Shown: positions 26,426-35,305, counted from the first letter of the stretch. The stretch: 64,000 nt of DNA from Bilophila wadsworthia ATCC 49260 (GCF_000701705.1 NZ_JNJP01000009.1:1-64000), one strand, 5' to 3'. The notes: a model not told the origin generated them from the sequence alone. Numbers and translations: made by a program.

Positions 26426-27244
26426 ATGCGCATTTTAATTTCTGCGGATATTGAAGGTATCAGCGGGGTTATGAGCCCGGAGCAGACGAGCCCCGGATCT
26501 GGCGAGTACGAACGGGCGCGGCTGCTCATGACACGAGAAGTCAATGCCGCCGTCGAAGGTGCATTGGAAGGCGGAGCTACCGAGATATGGGTGGCTGACG
26601 GGCATGGGCAATACAACAATATCCTGTTGGAAGAGCTGCATCCGGGTGCGTGCCTGGTCTCTGGAAAGCCGCGCCTGTTTGGTATGATGGGCGGCCTTGA
26701 TTGCGGTCCGTGGGATGGCTTGTTTCTGATCGGATATCACGCGCGTGCCGGAGCTCATGGCGTACTGGCCCACACCATCAACGGATCGGCGTTCGCCGAG
26801 GTCTGCATCAACGGTGCTCCTGTAGGTGAGTATTATCTGAATGGATTGCTGGCTGGGGAGTACGATGTCCCCGTCCGTCTGATCAGCGGTGACGACCGGC
26901 TCGCTGAAGAAGCTGTTTCCGTTTACCCCAATGCGGAGATCGTGACTGTGAAACGGGCGTTGAGTACGAGGGCGGCCATTCATCAGCCGATTGGGGTGGT
27001 CCATGAGGCCTTACACGTGGCCGCCCAGAAGGCCCTGCGGAATGTCTCATGCAAGCCGTTGAAACGTGCAGGGCCGTTTTCCGTACAGGTTTCCACAGTC
27101 CGGACCTACCATGCAGATCTTTTCTGTATGCTTCCCGGTGCAAAACGACTGTCTCCAACATGCCTTGAGTTTATCACGGATACTCCGTTTGCCATTTCTC
27201 GGACACTCAATTGTTTTTCGAGCATGGCGGCTTCGGTACACTAG
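26426..27244 (+). CDS. dppA: M55-family D-aminopeptidase (DppA-like)
   Basis: A 272-residue zinc peptidase like Bacillus DppA. Metal ligands expected at Asp8, Glu10, His60, His105 and Glu135 are all found (SADIEG, VADGHG, IGYHA, APVGEYY), and the catalytic His116 lies in LAHTING. DppA cleaves D-Ala-D-Ala and other D-amino-acid peptides. It is the last gene of the iaaA-gsi-type locus, 38 bases after the P1 peptidase and just before a terminator. The locus thus pairs one importer with three peptidases for unusual peptide bonds (isoaspartyl, beta/D-ester, D-amino acid). Confidence 0.9.
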   Translation: MRILISADIEGISGVMSPEQTSPGSGEYERARLLMTREVNAAVEGALEGGATEIWVADGHGQYNNILLEELHPGACLVSGKPRLFGMMGGLDCGPWDGLFLIGYHARAGAHGVLAHTINGSAFAEVCINGAPVGEYYLNGLLAGEYDVPVRLISGDDRLAEEAVSVYPNAEIVTVKRALSTRAAIHQPIGVVHEALHVAAQKALRNVSCKPLKRAGPFSVQVSTVRTYHADLFCMLPGAKRLSPTCLEFITDTPFAISRTLNCFSSMAASVH

Positions 27245-27265
27245 TTGGTAGTTGGGATGAATATG

Positions 27266-27297
27266 CGGCGCGCGATTTTTCCGCGCGTCTTTTTTTG
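27266..27297 (+). terminator. Intrinsic terminator of the gsi-type operon
   Basis: GC-rich arms (GCGCGCG and CGCGCGT) with an AT-rich loop, followed by a seven-T run. Located 22 bases after the dppA stop. Confidence 0.85.
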
Positions 27298-27891
27298 TGG
27301 AATGGCAAATTTTCTTTAGAGAAGGCGCATACTACCGTATTGCTTATGTAATTATTTGTAATTATACGATAAATTATGAAAATAAGGTGCCCGTATAGAA
27401 AAAAAGATGGAAAATGTTCATTTCTAGTTTAGTTAACTTTACTGTCATAAAGTTAACTAAACTTTTAAAGTAGAATAAAAGCCCTTAAAATGCGCTGTAA
27501 TCGTTTTGAAGCACTTTACGATTCATATATCGTAAAAAAAATTTTAGCGCCTTAAAATCGATTTTTGCAAGACTTTTTCTTTGGAGTCATACGGACCATA
27601 TCTCGATTTACGGGAATAAAGTTTCCTGACTTGCTTAACAGATCTCCTGAAAGCGCGATCCCGGTCCAGATTTGTAAAAGCTCTATGCTGCCAACATCGT
27701 TCTCACATCAGGGCATTTTGGGGGTGGTTTCGGACAACACCATAAAAGCCTTTTATCCTGAAAGCCGCCTCCGGCAACTATCAGCCCATCGCAATACCCT
27801 CAATCTCATGAAATGCAAAGGGAATGTGCCTTGCGGTGCCCTCATAAGTTCGATAGGCTGTAGCTGTCTCTTGTTCATGGAGGTTTTATTC
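27298..27891. other. AT-rich region with inverted repeats upstream of the recombinase
   Basis: The first about 270 bases are strongly A+T-rich, unlike the neighbouring operons. They hold a large inverted repeat (27426-27463) and a smaller one (27515-27536, TTTACGAT/ATCGTAAA arms, six-base loop). The recombinase frame is open from 27565, but the upstream 109 codons lack family resemblance and a ribosome site, so 27565-27891 is taken as leader. Confidence 0.5.
27426..27463. repeat. Perfect inverted repeat, 16-base arms
   Basis: Arms AGTTTAGTTAACTTTA (27426-27441) and its exact complement (27448-27463) flank CTGTCA. Each arm contains GTTAAC. It has no T tract of terminator type and sits about 430 bases upstream of a tyrosine recombinase gene. 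It could be a recombination site, an operator or a foreign-element end; the role is inferred only from position. Confidence 0.75.
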
Positions 27892-28917
27892 ATGCCCCTT
27901 CCGGCACTCTCATCTACACAACTTCCCGAAGCCATACCTGATTGGACACCGCTTGATCGGAAGCGTGTCCTGGAACATTTCATGCTCAGCCGCGATTATG
28001 AAAATATCGCAGAGTACATTTCTTTTCAGTCGGATCTCCTGCCCGACGAACGCGTCATCCTCTTTTTCCTCCATGCGGTGTATGCCAACTCCACAAAAAC
28101 AATAGAATTATATGCACTGTATATCATTGGACTTTTCAATTATGCGAAGAAAAGCTTTAACCATCTGAAAGCATGGGATATTGATGCCTATTTGCGGCAT
28201 CTGACAAACAAAGGGTTGAAACCAAGTTCTCGGAACACGGCGGCGGCCACGCTCCGGAGTTTTTTCCGGCATCTCGTCGATTCCGGCGTCTGTACAGTCA
28301 ACCCCGCCGCTTTTTTGAAACGAAAACGTAATGACGGCAAGGGGTCCTTGCCGGGCCATCTGTCGCATAGCCTCGGGCGTGATGAACTGGAGCGCCTTTT
28401 CGCTGGCATGGAGGAAGTAGGCGCACCGTTTCGTGATATTGTCCTTTTCCGGGTCTTGTTCATGACGGGACTGCGCGCCGAAGAAGCGGTATCTCTCAAA
28501 TGGATGAATGTGATCAACTGGCAAGGGCGCTGGTATCTTGACGTGCTGGGTAAAGGCAGCAAGGCACGGCGGGTGTATCTTCCTCAGAAAGCCCAAGCGG
28601 CGCTTGAAGAACTGCGGCGTCACACCTCGCCTCGACCGGAGTATCCGATCTTTGAAAACCTCCGCCACCGAGGACGCCCCATCTCGCGGCACGGGCTGTA
28701 TGCTCTCGTCAAGAAATGGTCTTCCCTTGTCATCTCCAGAGGCGACGTTTCGCCGCACTGGTTTCGCCATAGCTGTTTCACACAGCTCGCAAGCCGTGGA
28801 GCCCGCCTTGAAAGCATTCAGGCCCTTGCCGGACATGCGAATATCCAAACCACCATGCACTATAACGAGGCGGCCCAGCTTATGTCTCCGGCAAGTGCCA
28901 TCTTTGACGAGGAATAA
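27892..28917 (+). CDS. Tyrosine recombinase (XerC/XerD-like)
   Basis: A 341-residue integrase-family protein starting at ATG 27892 with GGAGGT seven bases upstream. An N-terminal SAM-like DNA-binding domain (about residues 55-150) precedes the catalytic domain with all active residues visible: Arg in TGLRAEEA (near 194), Lys in GKGSKARR (near 222), HWFRH (near 289-293), GHANIQTTMHY with the His near 315 and the nucleophilic Tyr near 323. The integron-integrase insertion is absent. It is alone, not next to phage genes, and lies between an AT-rich inverted-repeat region and a hairpin at 29054-29094. It may be the relic or core of a small mobile element. Confidence 0.9.
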   Translation: MPLPALSSTQLPEAIPDWTPLDRKRVLEHFMLSRDYENIAEYISFQSDLLPDERVILFFLHAVYANSTKTIELYALYIIGLFNYAKKSFNHLKAWDIDAYLRHLTNKGLKPSSRNTAAATLRSFFRHLVDSGVCTVNPAAFLKRKRNDGKGSLPGHLSHSLGRDELERLFAGMEEVGAPFRDIVLFRVLFMTGLRAEEAVSLKWMNVINWQGRWYLDVLGKGSKARRVYLPQKAQAALEELRRHTSPRPEYPIFENLRHRGRPISRHGLYALVKKWSSLVISRGDVSPHWFRHSCFTQLASRGARLESIQALAGHANIQTTMHYNEAAQLMSPASAIFDEE

Positions 28918-29053
28918 CCGCATCCTAGCGCGCTGCTGTGCAATCAGGCTTAGAGTCTCCTGAGCTGAACATCCATGAATAATGGAACGGCATGGTCCCG
29001 CCAAGCTTCATCCGCCGCCTTGCTGGGCGAAAAGGAGACGCGGCAGCCAGTTC

Positions 29054-29094
29054 ATAGACAAGGACGCCCCAGTTGTTGGGGCGTCCTTGTCTAT
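29054..29094. repeat. Long perfect hairpin, 18-base arms
   Basis: ATAGACAAGGACGCCCCA (29054-29071) and its exact complement (29077-29094) enclose a five-base loop. No T tract follows on either strand, so it is not a standard terminator. About 23 bases on either side are imperfect direct copies on the minus strand (GGCGGCACCGTGCCGT near 29145 and GGCGGGACCATGCCGT near 29005). It lies between the convergent recombinase and tctB genes. Confidence 0.75.
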
Positions 29095-29174
29095 AGGGGA
29101 AACAGGCGGTACGTTGATGAGACGGCACGGTGCCGCCTGTTCGGAGGAACCGGAAGCTTTCTCGGAAAGGGGGA

Positions 29175-29621
29175 TTATCCGAAGAAAGGCTCCGGAAAGT
29201 AAATATGCATGATGTTGGTGAAAAAAACCTGGAAAAACACGATAAACGCCGCCGTAAACACAAGATTGGCGAGCAGCGCCTTACCGGTTTTTTTGGGGGT
29301 CAGCACGATGAGCATAGCAAATATGCCGACGGCCATGCAGATGTTGAATGAAACATACATCGCGCCAAGCACTTGTGCGATGAAAACCGTGGTAACAAGA
29401 CACCACCGCTGTGGGGGAATGTCTCCGAAGAAGGACATTTCTCCCTTGCCTGCCATGATGGCCCTGAGCGCCAACAGCACGCTGCTCGCCATGATCAGGT
29501 ACAACACGCACAGCGGGAAGAGTACGCCCTCGCGGGGGATGCCCTCAAGCTGGCTCCGCATGACGAGGCTGAAGGCGATGAGAAAAACAGCGGTCAGAAT
29601 ATCTATGGTACGTTCTTTCAT
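29175..29621 (-). CDS. tctB: TctB-type small membrane subunit of a tripartite tricarboxylate transporter
   Basis: A 148-residue protein with four hydrophobic segments (about 8-26, 40-62, 80-100 and 115-140), the DUF1468/TctB layout. The start at 29621 (MKERTIDILTAVFL) is preferred because AGGAAGG stands seven bases upstream; an ATG six bases earlier is too close to it. It forms the small membrane component with TctA, whose stop is 92 bases upstream. It is the last gene of the PLP enzyme-tctC-tctA-tctB operon and should contribute to sodium- or proton-driven import of a carboxylate. Confidence 0.82.
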   Translation of the reverse strand: MKERTIDILTAVFLIAFSLVMRSQLEGIPREGVLFPLCVLYLIMASSVLLALRAIMAGKGEMSFFGDIPPQRWCLVTTVFIAQVLGAMYVSFNICMAVGIFAMLIVLTPKKTGKALLANLVFTAAFIVFFQVFFTNIMHIYFPEPFFG

Positions 29622-29713
29622 CTGCATCCTTCCTGATGGGCTGCGTCGCATCCCAACATTTTCTTATTGAGCCGTATACGCCATTGTGCAGTAAAGGCGA
29701 TATGTTCCAAAAA

Positions 29714-31213
29714 TCAAACCTTTTTGGCCCCGCATTCCTTCCAGATGGAATACCCGAGCGAAAGCAGCGTAAGGATGATAAGCGCAAGGCTCTGCGGGCG
29801 GGAGAAGAAGAACAGCATGATATTGCCTTCCGCCGCTCCGAGATGAAGCGACAGCTTGAATCCTTCCTCCATCGTAGTGCCGAGGATAAGCCCGAGCGCC
29901 ATAGGAGCGACCCCATACTTATACCGCACAAGCACGTAACCGAGTAAGCCGCAAGCCGCCATGGACAGGACGTCCATCAACGAGCTGCTGATGGAGTAGG
30001 AACCAACCACCGACAGCGCCAGGATCGCCACAACCAGAAAGTGCTGCGGAATTTTCAGCGCCCGCACGAAGATACGCACCAGCACGAGGCCGAGCAGCAG
30101 GATGATGAAGTTCGACAGGATCAGCCCGAACGTATAGGTGAATACGATGTCGCCCTGCTCCGAGAACAGATCGAAGCCCGGCTTCAGGCCGTGGGTCATC
30201 AGCGCGCCGAGCATCACGGCGGCGGGTGCGCTGCCGGGGATGCCAAGGGTGAGCATCGGGATCTGCGCTCCGCCGACAACCGCGTTGTTGCAGACTTCGG
30301 GAGCCATGATGCCTTCCATGACCCCGGTGCCGAATTCTTCGGGCTTCTTGGAAAAACGCTTGGTTTCATTATAGGCTACGAAGGTCGCTATGTTGCCGCC
30401 CGCGCCCGGCATGATGCCGACAATGACCCCGATCACACCGGCTACAAGCGTGACCCATATGCGACGGAAGAAATCCTTCGACGTTTGCCAGAATACACCG
30501 GGGGCCGGATTATAGGGAGCCATGGCGCCCTTTTCCCCAGCGGGGCGCAGGAGCAACAGGGCCTGAGGGATGGCGAACAGCCCGATAAGCGCCGGGACCA
30601 CGTTGATCCCGCCCATGAGTTCCATGGTATTGAAGGTAAAGCGGGGATACCCGGTGACCGGGTCCATGCCCACGCAGGCAAGAACGAGGCCGATAAGCGC
30701 GCCGATCACGCCCTTGAGGACATTGCCCGAAGAAAGGGAAGCGATGATCGTCAGTGCGAACACGCACAGCCAGAATTGTTCGGGCGCACCGAATTTCATG
30801 GACACGTTGGCGAGGGGCACGGACAGAAACAGGAGCGCCGAAACGCCGAAGATCCCTCCGAACACCGACGAAATGAGCGCCGTAAAAAGGGCTTTCTGCG
30901 CTTGCCCCTTCATGGCCATAGGGTATCCGTCGAACGTGGTGCAGAGGGCCGCCGCCGTTCCCGGAGTATTGATGAGAATGGAAGGGATGGACCCGCCGTA
31001 CTCTGAGCCGCAATACACGGAACCAAGCATCAGCAGCGCGGTTGCCGATTCAAGCCCGAATGTAAAAGGGAGGAGCAGCGCGATGCCGAGCGTGCCGGAC
31101 AATCCGGGGACGGCCCCCATAATGATGCCGAAACAGGCGCTCAGAGTCATGAGCAGCAGCGTGACCGGGTCGGACAGATTGGAAAGGACTACCCACGGAT
31201 CAAACATGTTCAT
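29714..31213 (-). CDS. tctA: TctA-type large membrane subunit of a tripartite tricarboxylate transporter
   Basis: A 499-residue, roughly 12-helix membrane protein. Family signatures are FGIIMGAVPGLSGTLGIALL near residue 30, GGSIPSILINTPGTAAA near 73 and GIMPGAGGNIATFVAYNE near 265, followed by IPMLTLGIPGSAPAAVMLGAL near 325. TctA is the transport channel of TTT systems, which take up citrate, terephthalate and many other carboxylates with a periplasmic TctC. Two TctC paralogues (31273-32226 and 34349-35305) lie close by and probably both feed it. The stop of tctC is 59 bases before its start. Confidence 0.92.
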   Translation of the reverse strand: MNMFDPWVVLSNLSDPVTLLLMTLSACFGIIMGAVPGLSGTLGIALLLPFTFGLESATALLMLGSVYCGSEYGGSIPSILINTPGTAAALCTTFDGYPMAMKGQAQKALFTALISSVFGGIFGVSALLFLSVPLANVSMKFGAPEQFWLCVFALTIIASLSSGNVLKGVIGALIGLVLACVGMDPVTGYPRFTFNTMELMGGINVVPALIGLFAIPQALLLLRPAGEKGAMAPYNPAPGVFWQTSKDFFRRIWVTLVAGVIGVIVGIMPGAGGNIATFVAYNETKRFSKKPEEFGTGVMEGIMAPEVCNNAVVGGAQIPMLTLGIPGSAPAAVMLGALMTHGLKPGFDLFSEQGDIVFTYTFGLILSNFIILLLGLVLVRIFVRALKIPQHFLVVAILALSVVGSYSISSSLMDVLSMAACGLLGYVLVRYKYGVAPMALGLILGTTMEEGFKLSLHLGAAEGNIMLFFFSRPQSLALIILTLLSLGYSIWKECGAKKV

Positions 31214-31272
31214 CTCGCTCGTTTCATTGGTGAAGCATCAATGGCGGGAGGGGTTTCCCCCTCCCTCGGAAC

Positions 31273-32226
31273 CTACTTGAGGAGACCGTAGGCCTCCAGG
31301 ATTTTTTTGGCCTGTTCGCCTTCCGTACGGATGATTTCACCGAAGGCCTTGCCGGTCTGGAACTGAGGCATCAGGCCGCTGCTCTTGACCGCCTTCTGGT
31401 ATTCAGGGTTGGCGCAGAGTTCCGCGAACTTGGTTTCCAAATACTGCCGTGCTTCGGCAGGAATGTTCTGGGGCGTGGCGAGCCCGCGATATTTGCCGGA
31501 TTCAATGGCGTAGCCCTGTTCAATAAACGTGGGCACGTCGGGGCACAGCTCATAGCGTTCCTTGCTGCCGATGGCGAGCCCGCGGGTCTTTTCCATGCGC
31601 AGGAAGCTGGAACCCGAGCCAAAATAGGCGTCCACTTCGCCGCTGAGCAAAGCCGGGATGGCTTTGCCGCTGCCGGAATAGGGGACTTGCGTGAACTTCG
31701 CGCCGGTGAGCTTTTCAATCTGCATGAGGAAGAGATGATCGCCGGTGAGCTTGCCCACTGTCGCCACCTTCACCTTGCCGGGATTGGCCTTGGCGTACTC
31801 AATGAGATCCTTAAACGTCTTATAAGGGCCGTCTTCGGGAACCATGACCACGTCGGCGTCGTAAACGAGGCCGCAAAGCGGGCTGAGCTGTTCCGTTTTG
31901 TAGCCCGGCTGCCCTTCGGGGCGCAGCATGGGCTGGAGCACGATATGGGGGAGGTCCACGCCGCCGATGGTGTAGCCGTCCGCCTTCGCGCCGACCAGCC
32001 ACGTCCAGCCGATTTCCCCGCCCGCGCCGGCCTTGTAGGTTACGACGATGGGCTGATCAAAAACACCTTTGGCGAATTTTTCGAGGAGTCTGTGGCTGAC
32101 GTCGCTGCCGCCGCCCGCATTGAACGCGGTCATCAGGGTGATCGGCTTTGCCGGATACTCGGCTGCCTGCGCGGGAACGGCCAAGAGGCCGAGGGCCAGG
32201 AGAGAGGAAAGGAACAAGCTTTTCAT
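31273..32226 (-). CDS. tctC: TctC-type binding protein of the TTT transporter (paralogue 1)
   Basis: A 317-residue periplasmic binding protein of the TctC/Bug family, starting at ATG 32226 with GGAGGT upstream. The signal peptide ends PAQA, and the mature protein begins AEYPAKPITLMTAFNAGGGS, followed by the GGEIGWTWLVGAKADGY loop. Bug proteins hold a carboxylate ligand through two water molecules and usually bind dicarboxylates, amino acids or aromatic acids. It is very similar throughout to the product of 34349-35305 but differs at several binding-lobe positions (for example GLVYDADVVMVPEDGP against CLVFDPDILIVSEKSP). Two ligands or two affinities served by one TctAB pair are likely. Confidence 0.92.
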   Translation of the reverse strand: MKSLFLSSLLALGLLAVPAQAAEYPAKPITLMTAFNAGGGSDVSHRLLEKFAKGVFDQPIVVTYKAGAGGEIGWTWLVGAKADGYTIGGVDLPHIVLQPMLRPEGQPGYKTEQLSPLCGLVYDADVVMVPEDGPYKTFKDLIEYAKANPGKVKVATVGKLTGDHLFLMQIEKLTGAKFTQVPYSGSGKAIPALLSGEVDAYFGSGSSFLRMEKTRGLAIGSKERYELCPDVPTFIEQGYAIESGKYRGLATPQNIPAEARQYLETKFAELCANPEYQKAVKSSGLMPQFQTGKAFGEIIRTEGEQAKKILEAYGLLK

Positions 32227-32277
32227 GTCTACCTCCAACAGGTGTTCAGGTGGCAGTTACAGGGCGTTGTCCGGGAT

Positions 32278-33510
32278 TCAGCTTTGCAGGAAGGCTTCCA
32301 CGGCCTCCACGGTCGGGGGGATGACGCCGGGCGTTTCGCTTTCGTCGGTGGCGACCTGCGGAACGTTCAGCCCATGTCCGGTGAGGTTGCAGACGGTAAG
32401 GCCCGGATTTTCAAAACCGGGCACCTTCACAAGGTACCGCAAGGCTGCCACGGAGACGGAACCCGCCGGTTCCGTGAACAAGCCTTCCTCCCGCCCCAGT
32501 TCACGGATGGTGCGGATAAAGTCGGCATCGGAAACGGAAATCATGGTACCGCCGGTTTCGCGCACGGCCTGTAGGCAGTAGCGCCCCCAGTACGGATTGT
32601 TGTTCATGATGGCATCGGAAAGGGAAGGCTTCTTGTCCACGGGTGTCACGGCATCGCGACCTTCATGGAAGGCGCGGGCCGTGGGATCGCAGGCTTGCAG
32701 CTGCACACCGACAAGGCGCGGCATACGATCAATGACCCCGGCGGCAAACATCTCGCGGAAAGCATCATGCGCGGCGACCATCCCGGCCCCACCGCCGCAA
32801 GGGATCAAAACCGTATCCGGGGCCCGCCCAAGCTGCTGGACGATGCCGTAAGCGAAGGTACGCTTCGCGGCGATGCGGTAAGGATTTGGGCCGCCACACT
32901 GGAACCATTTGCGGCGCTTGACCATTTCCCCACAGATCCGGCTGGCGGCGGCCATGTCGCCGTCGATGCGGACCACGCGCCCGCCGTAGACGAGGCTTTT
33001 AAAAATTTTCGCTGCGGAAACGTGCTTCTGCACGAAGACCACGGGATTCAGCCCGGCCCGGGAACCGTAGGCGGATACGCTGGCCGCGTTGTTGCCGGAC
33101 GAGGACAGGCACACGGTCTTACAGCCGAATTCCAGTGCTTTGAGCACGCACAAGGCTGTGCCGCGATCCTTCAGAGACAGGGTCGGCCCCTGTTCCACTT
33201 TGAAATAGAGATCCGGAATACCAAGTTTTTCACCATAGCGGTGAGAAGGCAACAGCGGCGTTTCAGCTTCACCGAGGCTCACGCGATCAATGAGGGACTC
33301 GTCGGAAATCGGCAGGATGGACCGCCACTGACGGAGGAATGAACGCCCTTCTGGGGCGGGCAGCCCCGCGCTCAGTGCCTGACGGAGCGACGCCTCGGAA
33401 AAAATGACGCGCATGGGTGCGCCGCAATCGGGACAAGACAGGGCACATTCAGCCTCAGGAATGCGTTTCCCGCATTCACGGCAAACAAGCCCCAGACATT
33501 CTGTATGCAT
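32278..33510 (-). CDS. Fold-type II PLP enzyme, threonine-synthase-like
   Basis: A 410-residue protein. An N-terminal zinc ribbon (Cys10-x2-Cys13 and Cys26-x2-Cys29) precedes a tryptophan-synthase-beta-type PLP fold. GPTLSLKDRGTAL gives the PLP lysine at about residue 114, followed by LSSSGNNAASV near 135 and the phosphate-binding loop CGGGAG near 238. True threonine synthases carry NPTGSFKDRG; the variation here and the location in a transport/deamination cluster argue for another substrate, perhaps a beta- or gamma-elimination or replacement on an acidic amino acid. Methanogen cysteate synthase arose from the same family. It heads the tctCAB operon under a promoter with three GTCGAC elements. 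Confidence 0.82.
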   Translation of the reverse strand: MHTECLGLVCRECGKRIPEAECALSCPDCGAPMRVIFSEASLRQALSAGLPAPEGRSFLRQWRSILPISDESLIDRVSLGEAETPLLPSHRYGEKLGIPDLYFKVEQGPTLSLKDRGTALCVLKALEFGCKTVCLSSSGNNAASVSAYGSRAGLNPVVFVQKHVSAAKIFKSLVYGGRVVRIDGDMAAASRICGEMVKRRKWFQCGGPNPYRIAAKRTFAYGIVQQLGRAPDTVLIPCGGGAGMVAAHDAFREMFAAGVIDRMPRLVGVQLQACDPTARAFHEGRDAVTPVDKKPSLSDAIMNNNPYWGRYCLQAVRETGGTMISVSDADFIRTIRELGREEGLFTEPAGSVSVAALRYLVKVPGFENPGLTVCNLTGHGLNVPQVATDESETPGVIPPTVEAVEAFLQS

Positions 33511-33592
33511 ATGAATCCTCCTGAGTGGAAAAGGCTTGACGCCTCTCGTGTACGAACAACGGTCGAGCAGTGACGACGTTTTTTAGTCGTCC

Positions 33593-33652
33593 GTCGACAG
33601 TATGTGAAAAGAAACACGCCCTGTCAATACTTTGTCGACAAAAATAGTCGAC
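33593..33652 (-). promoter_or_regulatory. Promoter of the PLP enzyme-tctCAB operon with three GTCGAC operators
   Basis: Read on the minus strand, TTGACA (33622-33627) and CATACT (33599-33604) are 17 bases apart. GTCGAC lies directly after the -10 box (33593-33598). Two more copies stand upstream of the -35 box at 33634-33639 and 33647-33652, 13 bases apart. The best copy reads TTGTCGACAA, which fits the GntR/FCD operator pattern TnGTnnACnA. The likely ligand-sensing repressor is the GntR protein at 40599-41309. Confidence 0.7.
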
Positions 33653-34268
33653 AAAAATGAACCACGTCATGCGCCACTCAATGAAATATCTTCATTTATC
33701 TAATTATATAAATAAAATAAGTGTATTCTATACCCTCAAAAAGCAAAAGAATATGTTTCCGCTGCTCACATGGCCGATGCCGATTTCCTACGGAAACAGG
33801 CTCCCAGTGAAATTTTTGAGCCGCCAAAAACGGAAAAATCGGGAGTTCCGCCCAGTGTTCTCTTTCAGCACTCCATACGGGTTCGGTCGGCAGACTGCCT
33901 CTTTCCTGGTGGCGCAACAGAAATCCGAACCTTCCGGGCTTGAGCGTTGCGCACATTTCTTCCCACTGGAGGTCTTGCGCGGCACAGGGCTTTTACGTTT
34001 TCACCATCGAGAGCGCAACATATTTACAATAATTGAAAATCTATACATGGAATGAGCACAACGCCCGTCCGCTCCGGCCTCTCCCCTTTCCCTGAAACCG
34101 CGCTTACAGGCCGTCGGACTGATGCCGGGTGGAAACTACTTTGCGTCTTCCTTCCCGGCTTTCCGGGTTACTGACTCGCTGGTTTTTCTGTTGCCGCCCA
34201 AAGCACCGCTCCTTACCTACTCGTCACAGCCTCTTTGAGGAACTTTTAGGCGTTGTGACAAACAGCAC

Positions 34269-34313
34269 TTGACACGGGCAGTCGACCGAGTTTTAATACA
34301 GTCAACGGTCGAC
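34269..34313 (+). promoter_or_regulatory. Promoter of the second tctC with GTCGAC operators
   Basis: TTGACA (34269-34274) and TTTAAT (34292-34297) are 17 bases apart. One GTCGAC (34281-34286) lies inside the spacer; a second (34308-34313) lies at the expected transcription start, preceded by GTCAAC (34301-34306). This is the geometry of a repressed promoter. Confidence 0.75.
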
Positions 34314-34348
34314 AAAATGTCTTTTCACCACCCATCTTTGAGGTAGCT

Positions 34349-35305
34349 ATGAAAACGTTCTATGCTTTACTGCTTGCTTTGGGGATCTGCCTTGGCCTCA
34401 CGTTCCCGGCGATGGCGGAATACCCCGCCAAGCCGATCATGCTCATGACCGCATTCAACGCGGGCGGCGGCAGCGACCTGAGCCATCGGCTCATCGAGAA
34501 ATTCGCCAAAGGTGTCATCCCTCAGCCCATCGTCGTAACCTACAAAGCCGGCGCGGGCGGGGAAATCGGCTGGACGTGGCTGATCGGCGCGAAGGCGGAC
34601 GGGTACAATATCGGCGGCGTGGATCTCCCCCATATCGTGCTCCAGCCCATGCTGCGCCCCGAGGGCCAGCCGGGCTACAAAACGGAACAGCTTAATCCGC
34701 TTTGCTGCCTCGTATTCGATCCGGATATTCTGATCGTCAGTGAAAAGAGCCCGTTCAAGAGTTTCGGAGAATTGATCGAATACGCCAAGGCCAATCCCGG
34801 CAAGGTAAAGGCCGCGACCGTGGGCAAGCTCACCGGCGACCATATCTTTCTCATGAACGTGGAAAAGTTCACCGGCGCGCAGTTCACGCAAGTCCCTTAT
34901 CCCGGCGGCAGCAAAGCGGCCCCGGCGCTGCTCGGCGGCGAAGTGGACTGCTATTTCGCTTCCACATCCAACTTCCTGCGTATGCAGGGCGCGCGCGGCC
35001 TCGCCATTGCAACCAAGGATCGCTATGAGCTCTGCCCTGACGTCCCGACCATGAACGAGCTTGGCTATAAGCTCGAATCCGCCAAGTATCGCGGACTCGC
35101 CACTCCGCCGAACTTCCCTGCGGAAGCGCAGGCGTATCTTGAAGCCGCGCTCGCCAAAGTATGCGCCGATCCTGAATATCAGGCGGGCGTACGCGGAGCC
35201 GGTCTGCTCCCCTACTATAGGGACGGGAAGGCGTTTGGCGAAATCATCGAACAGGAAAAGGAAAAGGCCCGCAAGACCCTCAAGGAGCAAGGGCTGATCC
35301 AGTAG
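34349..35305 (+). CDS. TctC-type binding protein (paralogue 2, alone)
   Basis: A 318-residue TctC/Bug-family periplasmic protein with signal peptide (MKTFYALLLALGICLGLTFP, cut after AMA). Mature EYPAKPIMLMTAFNAGGGSD and GGEIGWTWLIGAKADGY are almost the same as in paralogue 1. It is monocistronic, with its own GTCGAC-bearing promoter and a terminator 60 bases after the stop, and no TctA or TctB of its own. It probably delivers a second ligand to the TctAB encoded at 29175-31213. An ATG preceded by GAGGTAG (near 34340) sets the start. Confidence 0.92.
   Translation: MKTFYALLLALGICLGLTFPAMAEYPAKPIMLMTAFNAGGGSDLSHRLIEKFAKGVIPQPIVVTYKAGAGGEIGWTWLIGAKADGYNIGGVDLPHIVLQPMLRPEGQPGYKTEQLNPLCCLVFDPDILIVSEKSPFKSFGELIEYAKANPGKVKAATVGKLTGDHIFLMNVEKFTGAQFTQVPYPGGSKAAPALLGGEVDCYFASTSNFLRMQGARGLAIATKDRYELCPDVPTMNELGYKLESAKYRGLATPPNFPAEAQAYLEAALAKVCADPEYQAGVRGAGLLPYYRDGKAFGEIIEQEKEKARKTLKEQGLIQ

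Larger units (their letters stand above)
33511..34348. other. Divergent regulatory region between the two tctC operons
   Basis: About 840 bases with promoters at both ends (described separately). The middle part (about 33660-34260) has a plus-strand frame of 132 codons at 33657-34055 without ribosome site or family resemblance, not accepted as a gene. A structured-looking stretch around 34090-34200 (CCCGGCTTTCCGGG and other short stems) could be a leader or small RNA, but no known riboswitch consensus was recognised. Confidence 0.4.

Noticed and set aside
29054..29094. Hairpin read as an intrinsic terminator for the recombinase or tctB
   Set aside because: No T tract follows on either strand despite the perfect 18-base arms.
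33657..34055. Possible plus-strand gene of 132 codons in the divergent regulatory region
   Set aside because: The start overlaps an operator, there is no Shine-Dalgarno sequence and the composition is not protein-like.
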